This document shows positions 13,501-32,133 of a stretch of DNA of 57,500 nucleotides, piece after piece. Each line of letters starts with the position of its first letter. Within the stretch, counting starts at the first letter, position 1. The stretch spans positions 3,302,501 to 3,360,000 of the forward strand of contig OZ026556.1 of NCBI GenBank assembly GCA_964020155.1. The letters are read 5' to 3'. The notes under the pieces were generated by a model that did no database searches, had not been told where the DNA came from, and was given only the letters and a program-made list of their open reading frames with translations. Source of the DNA: Chondrilla cf. caribensis (lineage: Eukaryota > Porifera > Demospongiae > Chondrillida > Chondrillidae). The position numbers were made by a program, and so were the translations under genes.

Positions 13501-16500
13501 CAACATCTCTTTTTTCTGGGGAGAACACTGTGTATGGGTTTGCATACATAGGTACGAACATACATACATATGTACATACACTGTAATAACACACTTCAAC
13601 TGTACTGGTGGTAAGCTTTATCACATTACATTTCAGTATTGCAAAGTCAAAAGAGTAAGGCAAGTACCACTGCTATTGAACCAAAGCTGATTCAAGCAGA
13701 ATTTTCCAAAAGGTACGTATGTACTGTAAGTACATACATTCGTACGTACATACGTACGTAGATATTCAGGTTGGCTATAGCTGTACCTCAACTGTAGTCT
13801 GCTTGGTATGTAGGAACTCACTAAAATTTGTATTATAGAGGCTTCTTGTACAACACTACCATATCTACTCACTGTACACTGTACACTGTAAAATAACTAC
13901 ATATTAATTTTGTGCTAATATGATTTTTCATCTGTTCCATAAAGTTCACACCAATGAGACTGGACTGTATTTTTACTTACAATTACATCATTGTGTACTT
14001 CTTCAGCCAAGTTGTTGTACAAGGTAGCTATGTATTGGAAGAAGGTACAGAGGGTGGTGAGACAAAGGATGGTCGTGGTATTGAATTGGAAGATCCTGGT
14101 GCTAGCACCAAGGTGGAGGCAAAGGACTCTCAGGTTGTAGGTGCAGGAGGACCAGAGACTCCCAATGTTGAGGGTGACAAGGACTGTGGTGCTGTGAGCA
14201 TTCAACTCTTTGCCATCGACCAGAAGTATGAGATGAGATCTGTGGACTTCCTACCGGCAATATTCACACTTTTCCCCGTAAGTGTGTCTGTTTTCTTCTG
14301 ATGGAGTAAACCGTGGAATGAAATTTGGGTGTTCCCTTCAATTAACACTTACAGGAAAAGGACTTCATTATCATATCTCAGCCGTACTCAATGCCTGATT
14401 TTCCCCTATTGAGTGTCTTTACTGTGAGTTGTTAGTACACCATCCAGCAACAGTTTGTGTGGATTCAAGTTACATTTGTGGATATGAACTCATCTTCACA
14501 CTTGTCTACCACAGCGTGCCATTCCACTTCCTACAAGTAGTTTGTCCCAGGAGTTGTACGTCTTTCACAAGTGTGCTTTACTGGAGTAAGTGTGAGAAGG
14601 TGTGCATCTTAGTACATACGTACGAAATATGTATGTATTTGTATTTGTACATACGTACATACATACGTAAATATATATGGATTTAAGTAATTTTAACATG
14701 ATTCTGTCATACCAACAACACAGAACATTTGCTGTGAGGTTTGCAGTTTCAGCTGATCTCGATGCAGTGCAGCAGCTGGTGAACAGCACTTCACATGCTG
14801 ATACAATCCTGCATGATGTCGAGAACTACCTGACAGCTAAAAGAGACAAAATCTTGGAGGTTAGTTATTTGTTCATCTTCAAGTTCACATGCATGCCCTT
14901 CATGGACCACTCTGGAATTGATACCCTGAATTTACCATGGTCACTAGAGGTCCAACACTCAAAATTTACCACGATTTCAATTAGAATTCACAATATACAT
15001 ACATACATATGTACATATGTACATACACAAATGCACACATTCATACGTACGTACATTGTACGTGTATATGTTCTTATATTTCAGTGCAATGTATTTATGT
15101 ATGTACGTAGGTAGGTAGGTATGTACATGGTGTGTGTATGAACACACAGACAGTATGCATACATGTAATACTACCGCAGGATACAGTATTCATCTTCTCA
15201 ATACCTGTAGGGAGCTGCACGACTGTTTGTTCTGGTTGCAGTGTGCCTGGATCAGATTGTAGGCCTAGCCGTTCTCCGTCAAGAGGAATCCCTGGACTTC
15301 CTTCGATCACATTACAACCTTGAGGATTTCATCTACTTCAACTATCACCTCCCAGAGGAACATGGACATCTACATCACTTTGTCCTCAATCCTGTGTTCC
15401 ACTGCCTTGGTAGACACTTCTTGACAGTAAGTGGAAGTTGCTGTGATTGGTGTCCTGCTGTGAGGGCATCTGGTATCATGACAAAGATGCCACAGAATTC
15501 CAACTAACTGTTAAACATGAGCAATCATTCTAGTAAAGGTATGGTAGGGACCTACAGGAAGCCTCTTAATAACAGGAAATTCCTCTTGAGTACCTGCTAC
15601 CCAGACTCTGCTACATACATCCTAATCAGCAGGTTATTGGGTCAAGCACACCCTTTGACTGATTCACAAATTTGAGACCAACAAATTCGACATAAATAGC
15701 CTCTACTGTATACTGTCCATGTGCATGTTGTGATGCTGTACCAGCTGTTTCAGTGTCCAAATTAGACATCTCTTTGGCACAACCATACCTTTCTGTTCAT
15801 TTGTTCATTTTGTAGGAGGTGCTGCGACACACCCACAAGACCTGCTTGTACTACACTCTGCATCCAGCTGATGAGCCAAATCCCGAGGTTTGTCCACTTT
15901 ACTACTCCTACATACGTACGTACGTACATAGATATGACTATACTCATCGCTAGTGAATCCCATTAAATTTATCCATAAGATGTCACCTAGCCAAACAGCC
16001 CCTATTCCAAACATACATGTGTATTGTGTTCGTATCGAATTGCATTTAAGTTTCTTCACTACACACTGTAGAGTGTCTGTCGATATTGATCCTTTTCCCA
16101 GGGTCTCAAGCCCCACACTGCTGTTAGTGCACTGCCTCTGATGGTTCAAGTACAGCCACGAAGACAAGTTCAATACAACGAGCAATCCCTGGGGATTAAC
16201 GCTCCTCGAGATGTCGTCCTGAAAAGAGCACCTCCTTTTGCTCTTTATCACATCAATAGGAAACTCACACACGAACCAAAGGTACGACATACAGTATGTA
16301 CGTATATTATACTGTACTATGTATAATACAGTGTAATTGTATAATAATATTATACGTACATACATATATACGTATGTGTGTAATATGTAAAGTACAGTAG
16401 AGACACATTAAGACAAACATCCAAAGATCGATTGCTGGTTATTATTAAATGAACTTGGCCTCTTGTGGTTTGCTGTACGTACGTAGTAGTGCATGTGATA

Positions 16501-19500
16501 ACCAAATCCTGATAGAAACATCCGATAGCAAGAACTAATTTTGTGGGATTTTCTGTACCTACCATGTTTTCATGGTTGTGGGAATAAGTACATACATGTA
16601 CGTATGTGTGTGCTTACATAATATCATATTGATGTAACAGGTCAGGTCAGGTGTGTGTATAGTGGTAGTAATGTTTAGTATGGCTACCATTAAATTTGGA
16701 TATGTATGTATGTACGTACATACATGAGAATACGCTCATAAACATGATATTCATGTATTGTCATCTTATAGGTGCAGATCAATTCTCGCATTGTGATAGT
16801 GGGAGCCTCTGACACTGGAATCTCAGTACTGGAGGCATTCATCACTGCAAAGTGTGTTACCCTCAACCCTTCATGTCCGTGCATATGAAGTTCAGTGTGT
16901 GCTTCACTGGGCATTGTCCCCTGTCTGCCCCGTCCCACCCAGTCCTCACTTGCAGTTCAATAATTTGACATTGGTGTCTTCCCATGGCCTTCCAGTGCCA
17001 AGGAAGGGTACCCATTTCCTATCAAACAGGTACGTAAGTACTAGATACGTATATACATACTGTATGTGAATAAATGTAATACATGTGTATTCACTGTACT
17101 GTATGTACAAAACCAATAGTTATGCCTACACTGTGGAGGATCACCATAGAATGGCCCTGAAGACTTGGCTTAATGTTGTCAGAGGTACTGTAGTACAACT
17201 AAATAGGTACGTACTGTACATACGTATATATGTATGTATGCACACATTCACATTGCTACATGCACAGTACATTCATGTATATTCACTTATATACGTATAT
17301 ATTGTACTGTATATACGTAGTTGACACACACGTGTTTGCATGTGGCTATGTTGTTCGTGGTGTATGTATGTATGTACATTGTATAAGGATTACGTTAATA
17401 TTTACATACATGTATGTTGAAAAATGCCATAAAATCCATGGCTTGCCTGTTTTAAGTACATATGTACATACGTATGCTTCTACAGTATACGTATATATAC
17501 GTATATACATGAGTACATATGTATGCATGTGCACACATAATATATTGTACACATAATATTGAGGTCTGTAGTCAAATTGTGTGCGTACATATGTGCATAA
17601 TTTACACAGAGAAGACAAGCAGCTAGTGGTGGTTACAGAAGATGAAGAAGCTATCATTAGCTATGAATATCTTGTGTTTGCCACGGGAACCCAGTACTGC
17701 ATTGAAGAAGGACAAGAAGGGCAGAGTCCTCCTGCCAACGTGTACACACTGAACGACTCAGAAGATGAAGAAAATGCTGCAGGTTACTTTGAAACTCTCA
17801 GTACAGACAGAGGTACGTATGGCTGTGCATATTTGTGGGTATTGTGGCTATGTTGTTTAGCATGTACATATGTAGCATGGTTGGTAAGGAGATTAGAGGG
17901 AAAATTCCTTTCAATTTGTACATGTGAACAAACATTTCAGTAAGAATTTGTATTGATTTTCATGTTGCCCTTGCCCTTGGTGATCAGTGATCACTTTATT
18001 GCTGCGTAGCACACCTAGACAGGTTACAACTATTACATTTATGTACATACGTACGTACATACGTATGTAGCATGAAGTGAAAGTGCCTTTTTGTTCATAA
18101 AATATCCACATACATAGGTAAGGTTGTTGTTTACGGCAGCACCATGGATGTGTTCACTGCAATAGAAGGCCTTCTCAAACTTGGAATGAAGGGCGAGGAC
18201 ATCTCTGTGGTCCACCCTAGTGATCCACAGTGCTTCAACAACCCCACTGTGGAGGGTAGGGTGAAACATAAGATGGAAAAAGCAGGTAAGTATCCACACT
18301 CACACGCACTCACACCATCCACCCACATGCACACACAAGTACAGTATGTATGTATGTACTGCACATACAGTTCTTTAACATATACAGTGTAAGTAGTTGA
18401 GAAGAAAGCCTATGGGTGAATATGATTTAGCTTGCATAAATACGCATACATATCATTACCTCCTATTTTAACTGTTTGTCAGCCAAAAACAACAATACAG
18501 AAAAAAACAGGAATGATTTGTGTAATATGCTCCTTATCTATATTTATGCTGTACACCTATGAACGACATGTGTACATGCATACATACTTATGGATGTACA
18601 CTCTTATATGTACTGTACTGTTTAACCTCTACTATGACTCTCCGATTCCTATAGGCATTGCCATCCACCATGGTTATCATCTGCTCTGCTACAATGAAGG
18701 GGAGACCTTGGAAGGAGATACACTCAAGTCTGTCTCATTTATTCAGAACGCAGAAGAACAAGAAGTATTGAAGATTGAATGTGATGTACGTTAATACAGG
18801 CAGGCATTTGTGCATACTGCATGTACATACATGCATTCCATGTACAGTGCATATGTACATGATTATTCTCTCATTGACATACATACGTACATTACTTCCA
18901 CTTGTACTTTGTATAAACCAGATAAGTGGTATGTACGTAATAGTTACAGCATGTTCACCCAGGAGTAATGAATTTACATTTAATTCAATACTCCTGCAAG
19001 AACTGCTGGAACTGGCTTCTCTTTTAAAAGTAAACTAGAGAAAGTTGGTAAGAATTGCCACTATAATATTTCTTTTAAAGTCTTTGGTAATGTTGTTGGA
19101 AATAATTTTGTTGGAGGAGACAGTTAGGATGCAATGATTAAGTTCCTGGGTGTTCAATGAGGCATGTAGCTGACCTTGCAACAGTGCACAGTACAGTACA
19201 GGATTCACTGCACTCCGCCACCCTTCGATGTGGGGCTTCATTGCGAGATGAATCACACTGCAACACTCATTCTACGGTTGGCTGTGCTCCTTCCTTTGCA
19301 GGCTATGTTGTACTTGCACGAGAGGAAGGTGGACTCTGATGTGTTCAGAGCTGTCAACGGTGCCTACCTGGTTTTTGATAGACGACTGGTTATTGACAGT
19401 ACCTTTCAGACCAACGACCCGTGTATATTTGCTGCTGGACCTCTCACAAAATTTTCTCGTAGATACCATTCTGAGCAATGGTATGTTTGTATGTACATAT

Positions 19501-22173
19501 GTATGTACATAAATATATGTACAACCATGTATACAGTACATACATACATACTGTATGTACGTATTTATTTTAGGAATAGCTTCATACATGTGTACGTATT
19601 ACATACAGTATACGGTATTACATACAGTACGTACGTATATGTAATCGTACTATGTATGTAATATGTACGTATGTACCTATTTACATACAAACATTCACTG
19701 ACAGCACAGACAGTACTTTACATATATGTATACTACATGTACGTACGTACATACATGCATACATACGTACCTACGTACGCATGTTCAGATTTTCTTTATC
19801 TGGTACATTTGGTACATTTATTACATGTGCCAGTGTCCTCACATAGTTGGTAATCACAGTTACTATCATTGCTATCATACTAAAGGACTCATGCCAATTT
19901 TAACTCAAAGGAAGTTGGAAAAAAGGTGAGAATATGCATATGTACATACATAATATGTGTATGTACATTTGTTCATAGGTCTACATTCACAGTGTATATC
20001 CGTGTGTACTCCTACACAGCTGGCAGGCACTCTATTACCAATATTCGACCCACTCCTGATGGCTCCAGTGAAGGGAGACCAGGATCAAGATCTGATTCCA
20101 TCATTCCATCAGCCTGTCATTCGTTCGGGGCTGCTTCCTGCTGGGTTCCACTACTTGCATGTGGAGAAACCGAATGTGGGGGAGTCACTGGCTGTGATGG
20201 CAGCTCGAGATGATTATGTAAGTATACATATGTACATGTATGTAATGTATGTATAAAAATTCACAGGGATTTACACATGCATCTTCGTAACTATTTATGT
20301 ACACATGTACATACATTTACACATGTACGTACCATTGTATATTTTGTTACGTTTTTATACGTACATACGTATGTACATACATATGTATGTCATTATACGT
20401 ATACATACTACTTTCCATGTACCACATACGTATGTACAGATATGCATACGTATGTACATATCTGTGCCTATGCTTACACATCAAACGTACACGTGTGTGA
20501 AATCATACATTTGTATATTACGTATATGAAGAGCAGTTCATCGTTCCACATGCGGCTCCTGTTCCATACTTACCTATGCACACATCACACAGGGTCGTGA
20601 GCTGGTCACTGGGTCAGGTGACAGTTACTTCAGAATCCACGTCAATAGTTACAATAGAATACAGACCATCACCTGCCTGAATACTGAGGTATGAGAATCT
20701 GTATTCATATCAAGAATGCATATATACATACCTACCTATGTATGTATGAACATAGTATGTAATATGTACAGTATATACAGTATGCACATACATACATGTA
20801 CGTAACTACATATTTACATACATAGTAAGTACTGACAGGACCTTACATATGTTCATACATATGCACAGGTTTTGCTCATTTAGTGTACATACATACATAC
20901 TTTGGTAGTTCTACCCAATGATCCACATGTGCACACACTGTTAGTACCGCATACAATATATACACATGTGAAGGTATTTTTGGATTGTGGATACTGTAGG
21001 GGTGTTGAGGCAGTTTGGTTGTGTTGTTCATGTGTGGAAATGGCTTACTATCCTATGATATGGCTGGTAACTGCAGTTGGAAAGTGGAAACCCATATTGT
21101 GATTGATGTGTGAGTGTGTACAATGTATCATCCACCTGCTCCAGGTGATTGATACAGACAACATTGTTAATCTCTATGGTCTCCATGAGAAGTACCTCAA
21201 CAACATGGTGTCCCGTTATGACGAGAAGCTGATTACTGATTTCTTTAGGTAAGAGGTACTTATACACTTTCAATAGTCCAGATACACCTGATTGTACAAT
21301 AATTTTTCAGCATGACATCAATAAACATACCGTTGTACATATGTGGCAGGGGGTATCTTCTACATGTCAGTATACAGGATTGTCTCGTGTGCATTTGCAC
21401 TTACGTACATATTACACTCTTTATTTCTCTATACCAAGGTGCTTGATTGTAAACTCCACTCTCCCTTGCAGCTTCTTCAAGGAACCCTGGGCTACAGCAA
21501 TCTTCCATGATCGGTTCAGTGTCTTCAGAGAAGAAGTTTCTGAGTTTCTTCAGAAGAGAAATGTTTGTGGCAACCTATGATAGTAGCTCCATATCAATGG
21601 TCTGTGCTGTGACTCCTGTGTGTTTGTATATATCTATGGTACAGGTCAGTGAGGGGAAGTCATTCCAAGAAGAAGTAGTAGAGCAACTTCCTGAAGACTT
21701 ACGGGTACGTCACAGTGCTGTGCCTGACAGTGCTATGTTGTATGTACGTACGTACAAGAGTGGTGATATTGTTTTCAACTCTTTCCAAGCCTGCATAGGG
21801 GACAGGCTATGTGTGTATTACCTAGCAATGCAATGTCCTCTCTTTTGATAGAATAATATAATAATAATGGCCTCTCATGACTCTCAGTCTTTAAACTCCC
21901 GGACAAACGGTCACAAAAATATATGTTACAGACACTTCACACTCTACATAGTGTGTAATTTTTAATTTCAATTTCACACGTTTATCGACATCAGGTTGAG
22001 CTTTACATACACAATACATTTTTTCCCTGTAGGTTTCGGAAGGAAAGAGAGACAATCTTTCCAAAGCGTTCTTGGGGTCTCCTGTCAAGAGATCAGTGGA
22101 GCACCATCTCTTGTCCTACTTTGCATACAACTCATACCACCTCCCCATGTATGCCAAACCCAACATGCTATAG
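9509..22173 (+). CDS. CFAP61: Cilia- and flagella-associated protein 61
   Basis: Thirty-one exons join in frame to 1,265 aa (human about 1,237): 9509-9636, 9730-9880, 9984-10128, 10782-10976, 11545-11609, 11711-11852, 12105-12153, 12864-12965, 13099-13163, 13637-13712, 14007-14277, 14355-14423, 14515-14585, 14724-14859, 15211-15426, 15816-15887, 16102-16281, 16772-16851, 16943-17029, 17120-17206, 17610-17812, 18118-18285, 18655-18785, 19302-19480, 19886-19925, 20020-20217, 20593-20688, 21145-21248, 21472-21562, 21645-21704, 22033-22173. Family landmarks: PVNTLFLRFFVARDEY near the N-terminus; FDLEPFCGL; HYNLEDFIYFNYHLPEEHGH; LGINAPRDV; a dinucleotide-binding-like VIVGASDTGISVLEAF near 715; LTKFSRRYHSEQW; PAGFHYLHVEKP; and a C-terminal YHLPMYAKP. 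In other organisms CFAP61 belongs to the calmodulin/radial-spoke-associated complex at the base of radial spokes, needed for ciliary beating. Exon 5's donor (GTCTGCC) is weak. Exons 7-10 encode a Ser/Thr/Gln-rich linker with less family support. AATAAA at 22373 is a possible polyadenylation signal. Confidence 0.95.
10475..10545. repeat. (CA)n microsatellite, about 70 bp
   Basis: Pure (CA)n in CFAP61 intron 3 (10129-10781). Confidence 0.97.
12380..12784. mobile_element. hAT-like non-autonomous DNA transposon, 405 bp, in CFAP61 intron 7
   Basis: The ends are AGGGTTCTGCCCA...CTGGTC and its inverted partner GGTCTGGGCAGAACCCT. Flanking 8-mers ATACATAC (12372-12379) and GTACATAC (12785-12792) match at 7 of 8 positions, as expected for a hAT target-site duplication, although the local sequence is itself ATAC-rich. 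There is no transposase frame. An internal segment (12441-12525) recurs at 13444-13526. Confidence 0.65.
13444..13526. repeat. Fragment of the hAT-like element of 12380-12784
   Basis: CCCAAGTATAATATGATACC through CAACATCTCTTTTTTCTGG repeats 12441-12525 in the same orientation with few changes. It lies in CFAP61 intron 9. No terminal repeats are seen, so this is a truncated copy. Confidence 0.7.
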
Positions 22174-22604
22174 CATACTGTATGTCTGCACTTTATGCAC
22201 TGTTCATAGGACATGTAAACATAATTTTGTGTACAGTACATAATATATCTACGCACTAGAGCATATTATGTGATGTTATCATTGTAAAAGTATTGATTTT
22301 AGCATTGATGTATAATTGTATAATAATACCTCAGAAGATCTGGAATAATATAATATATGAGGAAAATAGTGCAATAAAATTAATAGTATATATAATATAA
22401 ACACATATATATATTATTATAATTATTGATTTTAATATAATATAATTATAGTAAGTTCTCCTTTAGCATCTTTGGTTCTTTCATGGCTTTGAATAGAGAA
22501 TAACTTGCAATTGTAATGTTGTCCAGAACTGACAAAAATGCAGTAACTGTTGATTTAACTTTAATCAAGACACTCTATAAACTATGTAACCTTTAATCAT
22601 AATA

Positions 22605-22802
22605 CAGTGGAACCTCTTTATAAAGGACACATTGGGACCAGCTAATTTGTCCACTGTAGAGAGGTTGTCCACTCTTCAGAGGTGAAAAATGTATTAACAC
22701 CATAGGGAAGTTCATTTTTGGGGTCTAAGAAAGTGTCCTTTGTAGGGAGGTATTTTCTATGGTGTCCTTTATTGGGAGAGTCCTTTAATAGAGGTTCCAC
22801 TG
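22605..22802. mobile_element. TA-flanked MITE (Tc1/mariner-pogo-like), 198 bp
   Basis: Begins CAGTGGAACCTCTTTATAAA and ends in the inverted sequence TTTAATAGAGGTTCCACTG. It is flanked by TA on both sides (22603-22604 and 22803-22804), the target-site duplication of Tc1/mariner/pogo elements. A second nested pairing (GGACACATTG with inner GTCC repeats) is visible. No coding capacity. Confidence 0.85.
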
Positions 22803-23089
22803 TAGTTTTGATGCCATTGATATCATTGAAATGAATGCAACTATTTGGAATCACTAAAAAAAACATAGTTATCTACATCCACACATTGATACAGTACAAG
22901 GTACTGTTCAAAAGTAAAACAAATAATATTATATTCTATATTATATTTGCGAATCAGTAACGTATGTGTGATATAGGGCCACCATGTTTTTTTTCGTATC
23001 ATCCCCACATATAGAGTGCTATCGCACTCTATGATTATTGAATCAATAATAACATTGTATTGCTACCTGCAGCTTACTATCTCTAAATG

Positions 23090-23580
23090 TAACCGAGTTA
23101 AAGGCCACATATGGAAATCGAGAGTGTTTCTGAATTCAGTTCCCCACCACAGCTAGGTCTGGATCAAATATGAGCCTAATGCACCCCTGAATTTCTCCCT
23201 ATTCTCTCCCATACATTAAAATAACACGTATATGTATGTACCTCTGAATTAAGCTGGGGTTAGAGGCCACATACAGTGATGGGGAATGTTTCAGAATGAG
23301 TTCCTGATCCACAATAGGTCTGGTAATATCAGCTTGACTCCCTCTACCATAAAGCTGTGCCAGAGGTGGTCCTTATTTTTTTCCTATACTTTCCCATGCA
23401 TTCATAAAGCACCAAGCACCATCTTGAATAACTAGGGTTATGGTCCATGTACTGAGATGGGGATTGTTTCAGAATTTGATTCATAAAGCACCTCCAAGTG
23501 TACGTAGCTATATCATGATTACAGGCCATGTATGGAGCTTAGAAATGTTTAAAAAAATAGCTTTGGACCCCAGTGCGCAG
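23090..23580. repeat. Degenerate tandem array, about 170-180-bp unit
   Basis: Three to four diverged copies share GGCCACATA...GGGGAATGTTTCAGAAT...GTTCC, seen near 23103, 23270, 23442 and 23522. Copies also share a CCCATGCATTCATAAAGC-type segment between them. This looks like an old satellite fragment. Confidence 0.5.
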
Positions 23581-24907
23581 AAGATAAAATTACTCTCACA
23601 TGACCTCCCAGTGCCCATATTGGACACTTATTAATACCATCCTTTTGTATGTGCATTTCAATGTAGGTATGTATAGATCTCATGGTGGCCTGTATTCACT
23701 GGTCACCAAGGCCTTCCCATTCAGTGTCCTTATGACTCATAACAGCACTGTTACATGGCTGCTCTCTAGGATATGCTACAGGCCTCACAGTAACCAGCAA
23801 GATAATTTTCCATTTTATGACTGGTCTCCACAGCCTATCCGGTGTCCATGTGCACATCACAACACAATTATGTATTGTACAATTGGGTCAGTTGTGAAGA
23901 ATTGACCCATTTCCACACTGCATGCACATGAATGTCGAGATGCTTTTCGTTAAAGTCTACAATATTATAACTTGGAAGTTGTATAATAACTGTAATTTTT
24001 AAACTTCATGTTGATTTATTACACATTACTGTTATATCTATTATAATTGTTATATTATAATAAATTCACAACATATTCAGTATATAGTATGAAAAATGAA
24101 AAAAATTACATTGTGATATAACAGTATAATAAATGCACACATCCATTATGATGTATGTACACAATAGTACTTTTATGTTCATAATGTACGTATATATGTA
24201 CGTACTGGTCATGTACAGTACTCTTTGGGAAGAGATCTGGGATATGCATGGGATCACAGTCCATAATCCATTATCTCTCCATAGTCCACAAGTCTAGGCT
24301 CTTAAATACCACCCAGCCATGCACTATACTATGGTGTGAAGTTGTTCAGCCATTGACATCATTACATTTGGAAAGTGATGCAATTCTCAAACAAGATATT
24401 TTGCGCTTAAGAGATTTTGCATTATTTGCATGATACGTTCACACGGTTTCCACTTGATGCAGAAATTAACCTCATTCTCTGGCATGGCTAGCATTACATA
24501 CAATAATGGATATTCCATTACAATCTAATCGAATCTGTTTCCAATCCAGTATTCAGGGTACTTTAATGGTGCTTGCGAGCATGCTATAATCAAATATCTA
24601 TGGTTTAGGGTTGGGTTCAGTGTTGATATTGCACATCACATGAACCTCAGCACTGTCTGTTCTTATGATGGATCCTAGTAGTATCAATTTAGACCAAGGT
24701 GCTTACAGTGCGGACACACTGATGGAAGATTGACTATAAATTTCTATCATAAATTATTACATCCAATCAGTAACATTCACATTATACTAACAAGTGGCAA
24801 GTTACACATACATGTTTAAAGATAATACATCCCATAATACTAACAGTTAACAGTGTGCAAAATGTGGTAGTACAGCACACAACTGACTGGAACGAGCTGT
24901 AGGATGG

Positions 24908-25856
24908 TTACAGCTTTCCAGCAAAGCTTCCATTCTCCACTTGTTCGTCCCACGCCTCAATCTACAGGAAGTTCCAAACAGAGAGGAGTAAATCACAGGA
25001 CAATGATTATACAGCCTGTGGACATACACTTGTACACACTGACATACGTATAAAAGTACATACGTATATACATCATGGTTTATCACAGCCAACATTGGTC
25101 TGGGTATGTATAAAATGTCAATTCACAGTATACCACACTTCAACTTGGTTAATACATGTGCATTAGAAACAAGAACAATAACTGCATGTTTGCAGGCAGT
25201 GTGAGTCCTCTGAGAGTCTGTAAGAGCTTTTCATATACGAGGATCAATCGTTTCAATTTCATCAATTGCGACATAGACTGCCAGGCTGTGATAAAACCAT
25301 TTAGTGTGCTCTGAAAACTACCTAGGAACACCGGATGAATACAAGGTAAAACGGAGTAAGTTTTAACTGGCTGTCCTGAGAACTGAGCTATTATCACAGT
25401 CTACAGCAGTGATACCTCCATAGACAGGTGAACAATATCAATTTTTAAGACATTGGTTACTTGCTCCATATCAGGTATGTCTAGAAACATACATTCGCTC
25501 CTAGTTACCCAAGTACATGTACGTATTTCAAGCTACGTACTCCCAGCTACTTATCCTGGTACAGGATACTCTACCTTATTCTACTTCTTGCTTCCAAGGG
25601 TAATGTACACAGCTTTCAAATATCAGTTATAACAATGGGCATGCCTCCAATAGTACATACTTACCCATGCTTTGGGACAGAGAGATTTGTATGCTTTGAA
25701 GAAGAAGTTGCATGGCTCATAATCCTCGCCCTTTGCTTTGCGACATTTGTGGAAGTCCACATAATTCTGCCAGCAATTTTTGGTTTGATTTGTGTTGGGA
25801 AATCTGGCGTCAAACTGTGGCGTCTGTAGTTTTATCTGATCCGGTTCCATGGCCAT
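24908..25856 (-). CDS. COX6B: Cytochrome c oxidase subunit 6B
   Basis: Two exons, 25856-25665 and 24961-24908, joined in phase 0, give 81 aa (family usually 80-90). The protein shows [18 protein letters not shown], the CX9C motif ([11 protein letters not shown]), the CX10C motif ([12 protein letters not shown]), PKAW, and the tail [19 protein letters not shown]6B sits on the intermembrane-space side of complex IV and stabilises the dimer; the twin cysteine motifs form disulfides through the MIA40 pathway. The donor GTAAGTATG and acceptor CTGTAG are canonical. It is divergent from LENG8, with 327 bp between start codons. Confidence 0.96.
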
Positions 25857-26183
25857 CTAACGAGAACAAGAAACAATAAAATGGCTGACAAAAACCGCAT
25901 ATTAAGCCATAATGGTTGTTACGGCAACCTTCTAAAGATATTCACGTCGTAAAGTGGACAAGCTAATGTAAAACCTATCCTTAAATCCACACAGAACATA
26001 CTTTGTATCCTAAAAACAGCAAAAGTCTCGAATTCTGCGGAATAGGGCAAGACGAACACTATGACTGAATGCACTTTGACCCTCAGGGGATCGTTACGTC
26101 ACGGAAATCATTTCCGTACAACCTGCAAAAAATGGCGTCTTAGCAATTTGCCACCGTACAAACGAAAGTTGTTAACTATTGGC
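25857..26183. promoter_or_regulatory. Bidirectional promoter of COX6B and LENG8
   Basis: The interval between the two ATGs contains a CRE-like TTACGTCA at 26094-26101. Part of it is open in frame upstream of the chosen LENG8 start: an ATG at 26061 would add 41 residues that do not look like the family. No TATA box is evident. Confidence 0.4.
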
Positions 26184-31277
<5,094 letters not shown>

Positions 31278-32133
31278 ACAATTCATATGTTCCCATAGTG
31301 TAAAATATTGTCTTGAGTTATGTATACATAGTGTCACTTTATTTTTAATTTACATTATCAATATCAATGCTGTAATCGTAACTGTTACACAGTTACGTAT
31401 AATATGTATGTATAATAATATTATTATGCATGGGTATTTATTATAACATCATTAATTGCAAGTACATATAAACTGCAATATAATATTGCTATTACATATG
31501 GATTGTATAAAATCTATTATATAGTATACGTACAGTATGTACAGTTATGACAATTTGAACCCTAGTTATTATGAAAATAATCAGTATATATGTATGTGCA
31601 TGGTTTCAACTGGGATGGGTCTATAATATTACACATAAGTCTTGCGATCAGTGTGTGCTGATAATATACCATGTGAGAGTGAGGTCAGTACAGATGCATC
31701 TACAGCCATGCAGATGCAGGGATTGTGGTGGATCGTAGTCTCTGAGACATGCATGGAGAGTGCAGACCTATTTCAGCTTGTCCCAGCCCTGAACCTGGAA
31801 ACCACATAGCATGCAACCACGCACCTAGATGCAGATCACTTGCTGGAATAGTACATAGCCCAACAACAGCTTTATATTATTATCTATATCAGTAAAGATA
31901 TTAAAAGGTTCCACAAGCGTAGGCTACAATACACCATATATACAATTAAAGGATGCCGATCAGTATCACGTTAGCAAGTAAGACAAGATTGCATGCATTA
32001 CATGCTGTGACCAGGGATAAAGGAAGCAGCTTTGATGGTCTGTACAGTGCCATGGTACTGAAAGTGATGAAGTTGTAAAAATAATTACAGATCTTGGAAT
32101 ATAATGATATTATGAAGTTTTAAAACAATCTTG
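31278..32133. other. Convergent spacer between LENG8 and the DUF268 gene
   Basis: 856 bp between two stop codons. It is AT-rich at 31300-31600, followed by unremarkable sequence. No gene, repeat family or RNA is recognised. Confidence 0.6.

Larger units (their letters stand above)
22174..24907. other. Gene-free convergent spacer between CFAP61 and COX6B
   Basis: About 2.7 kb between the stop codons of two converging genes. It holds AT-rich DNA, the TIR element at 22605-22802 and a degenerate tandem array at 23090-23580. No coding frame with family resemblance or splice support is seen. Confidence 0.7.

Noticed and set aside
16921..16970. CFAP61 exon 19 starting directly at TTCAATAATTTG
   Set aside because: Phase conflicts with exon 18; the upstream AG at 16941-16942 restores frame and keeps the conserved QFNNLTLVSSHGLP.
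25149..25397. 82-codon Leu-rich minus-strand frame in the COX6B intron
   Set aside because: No homology, and it lies between two COX6B exons whose join is exact.
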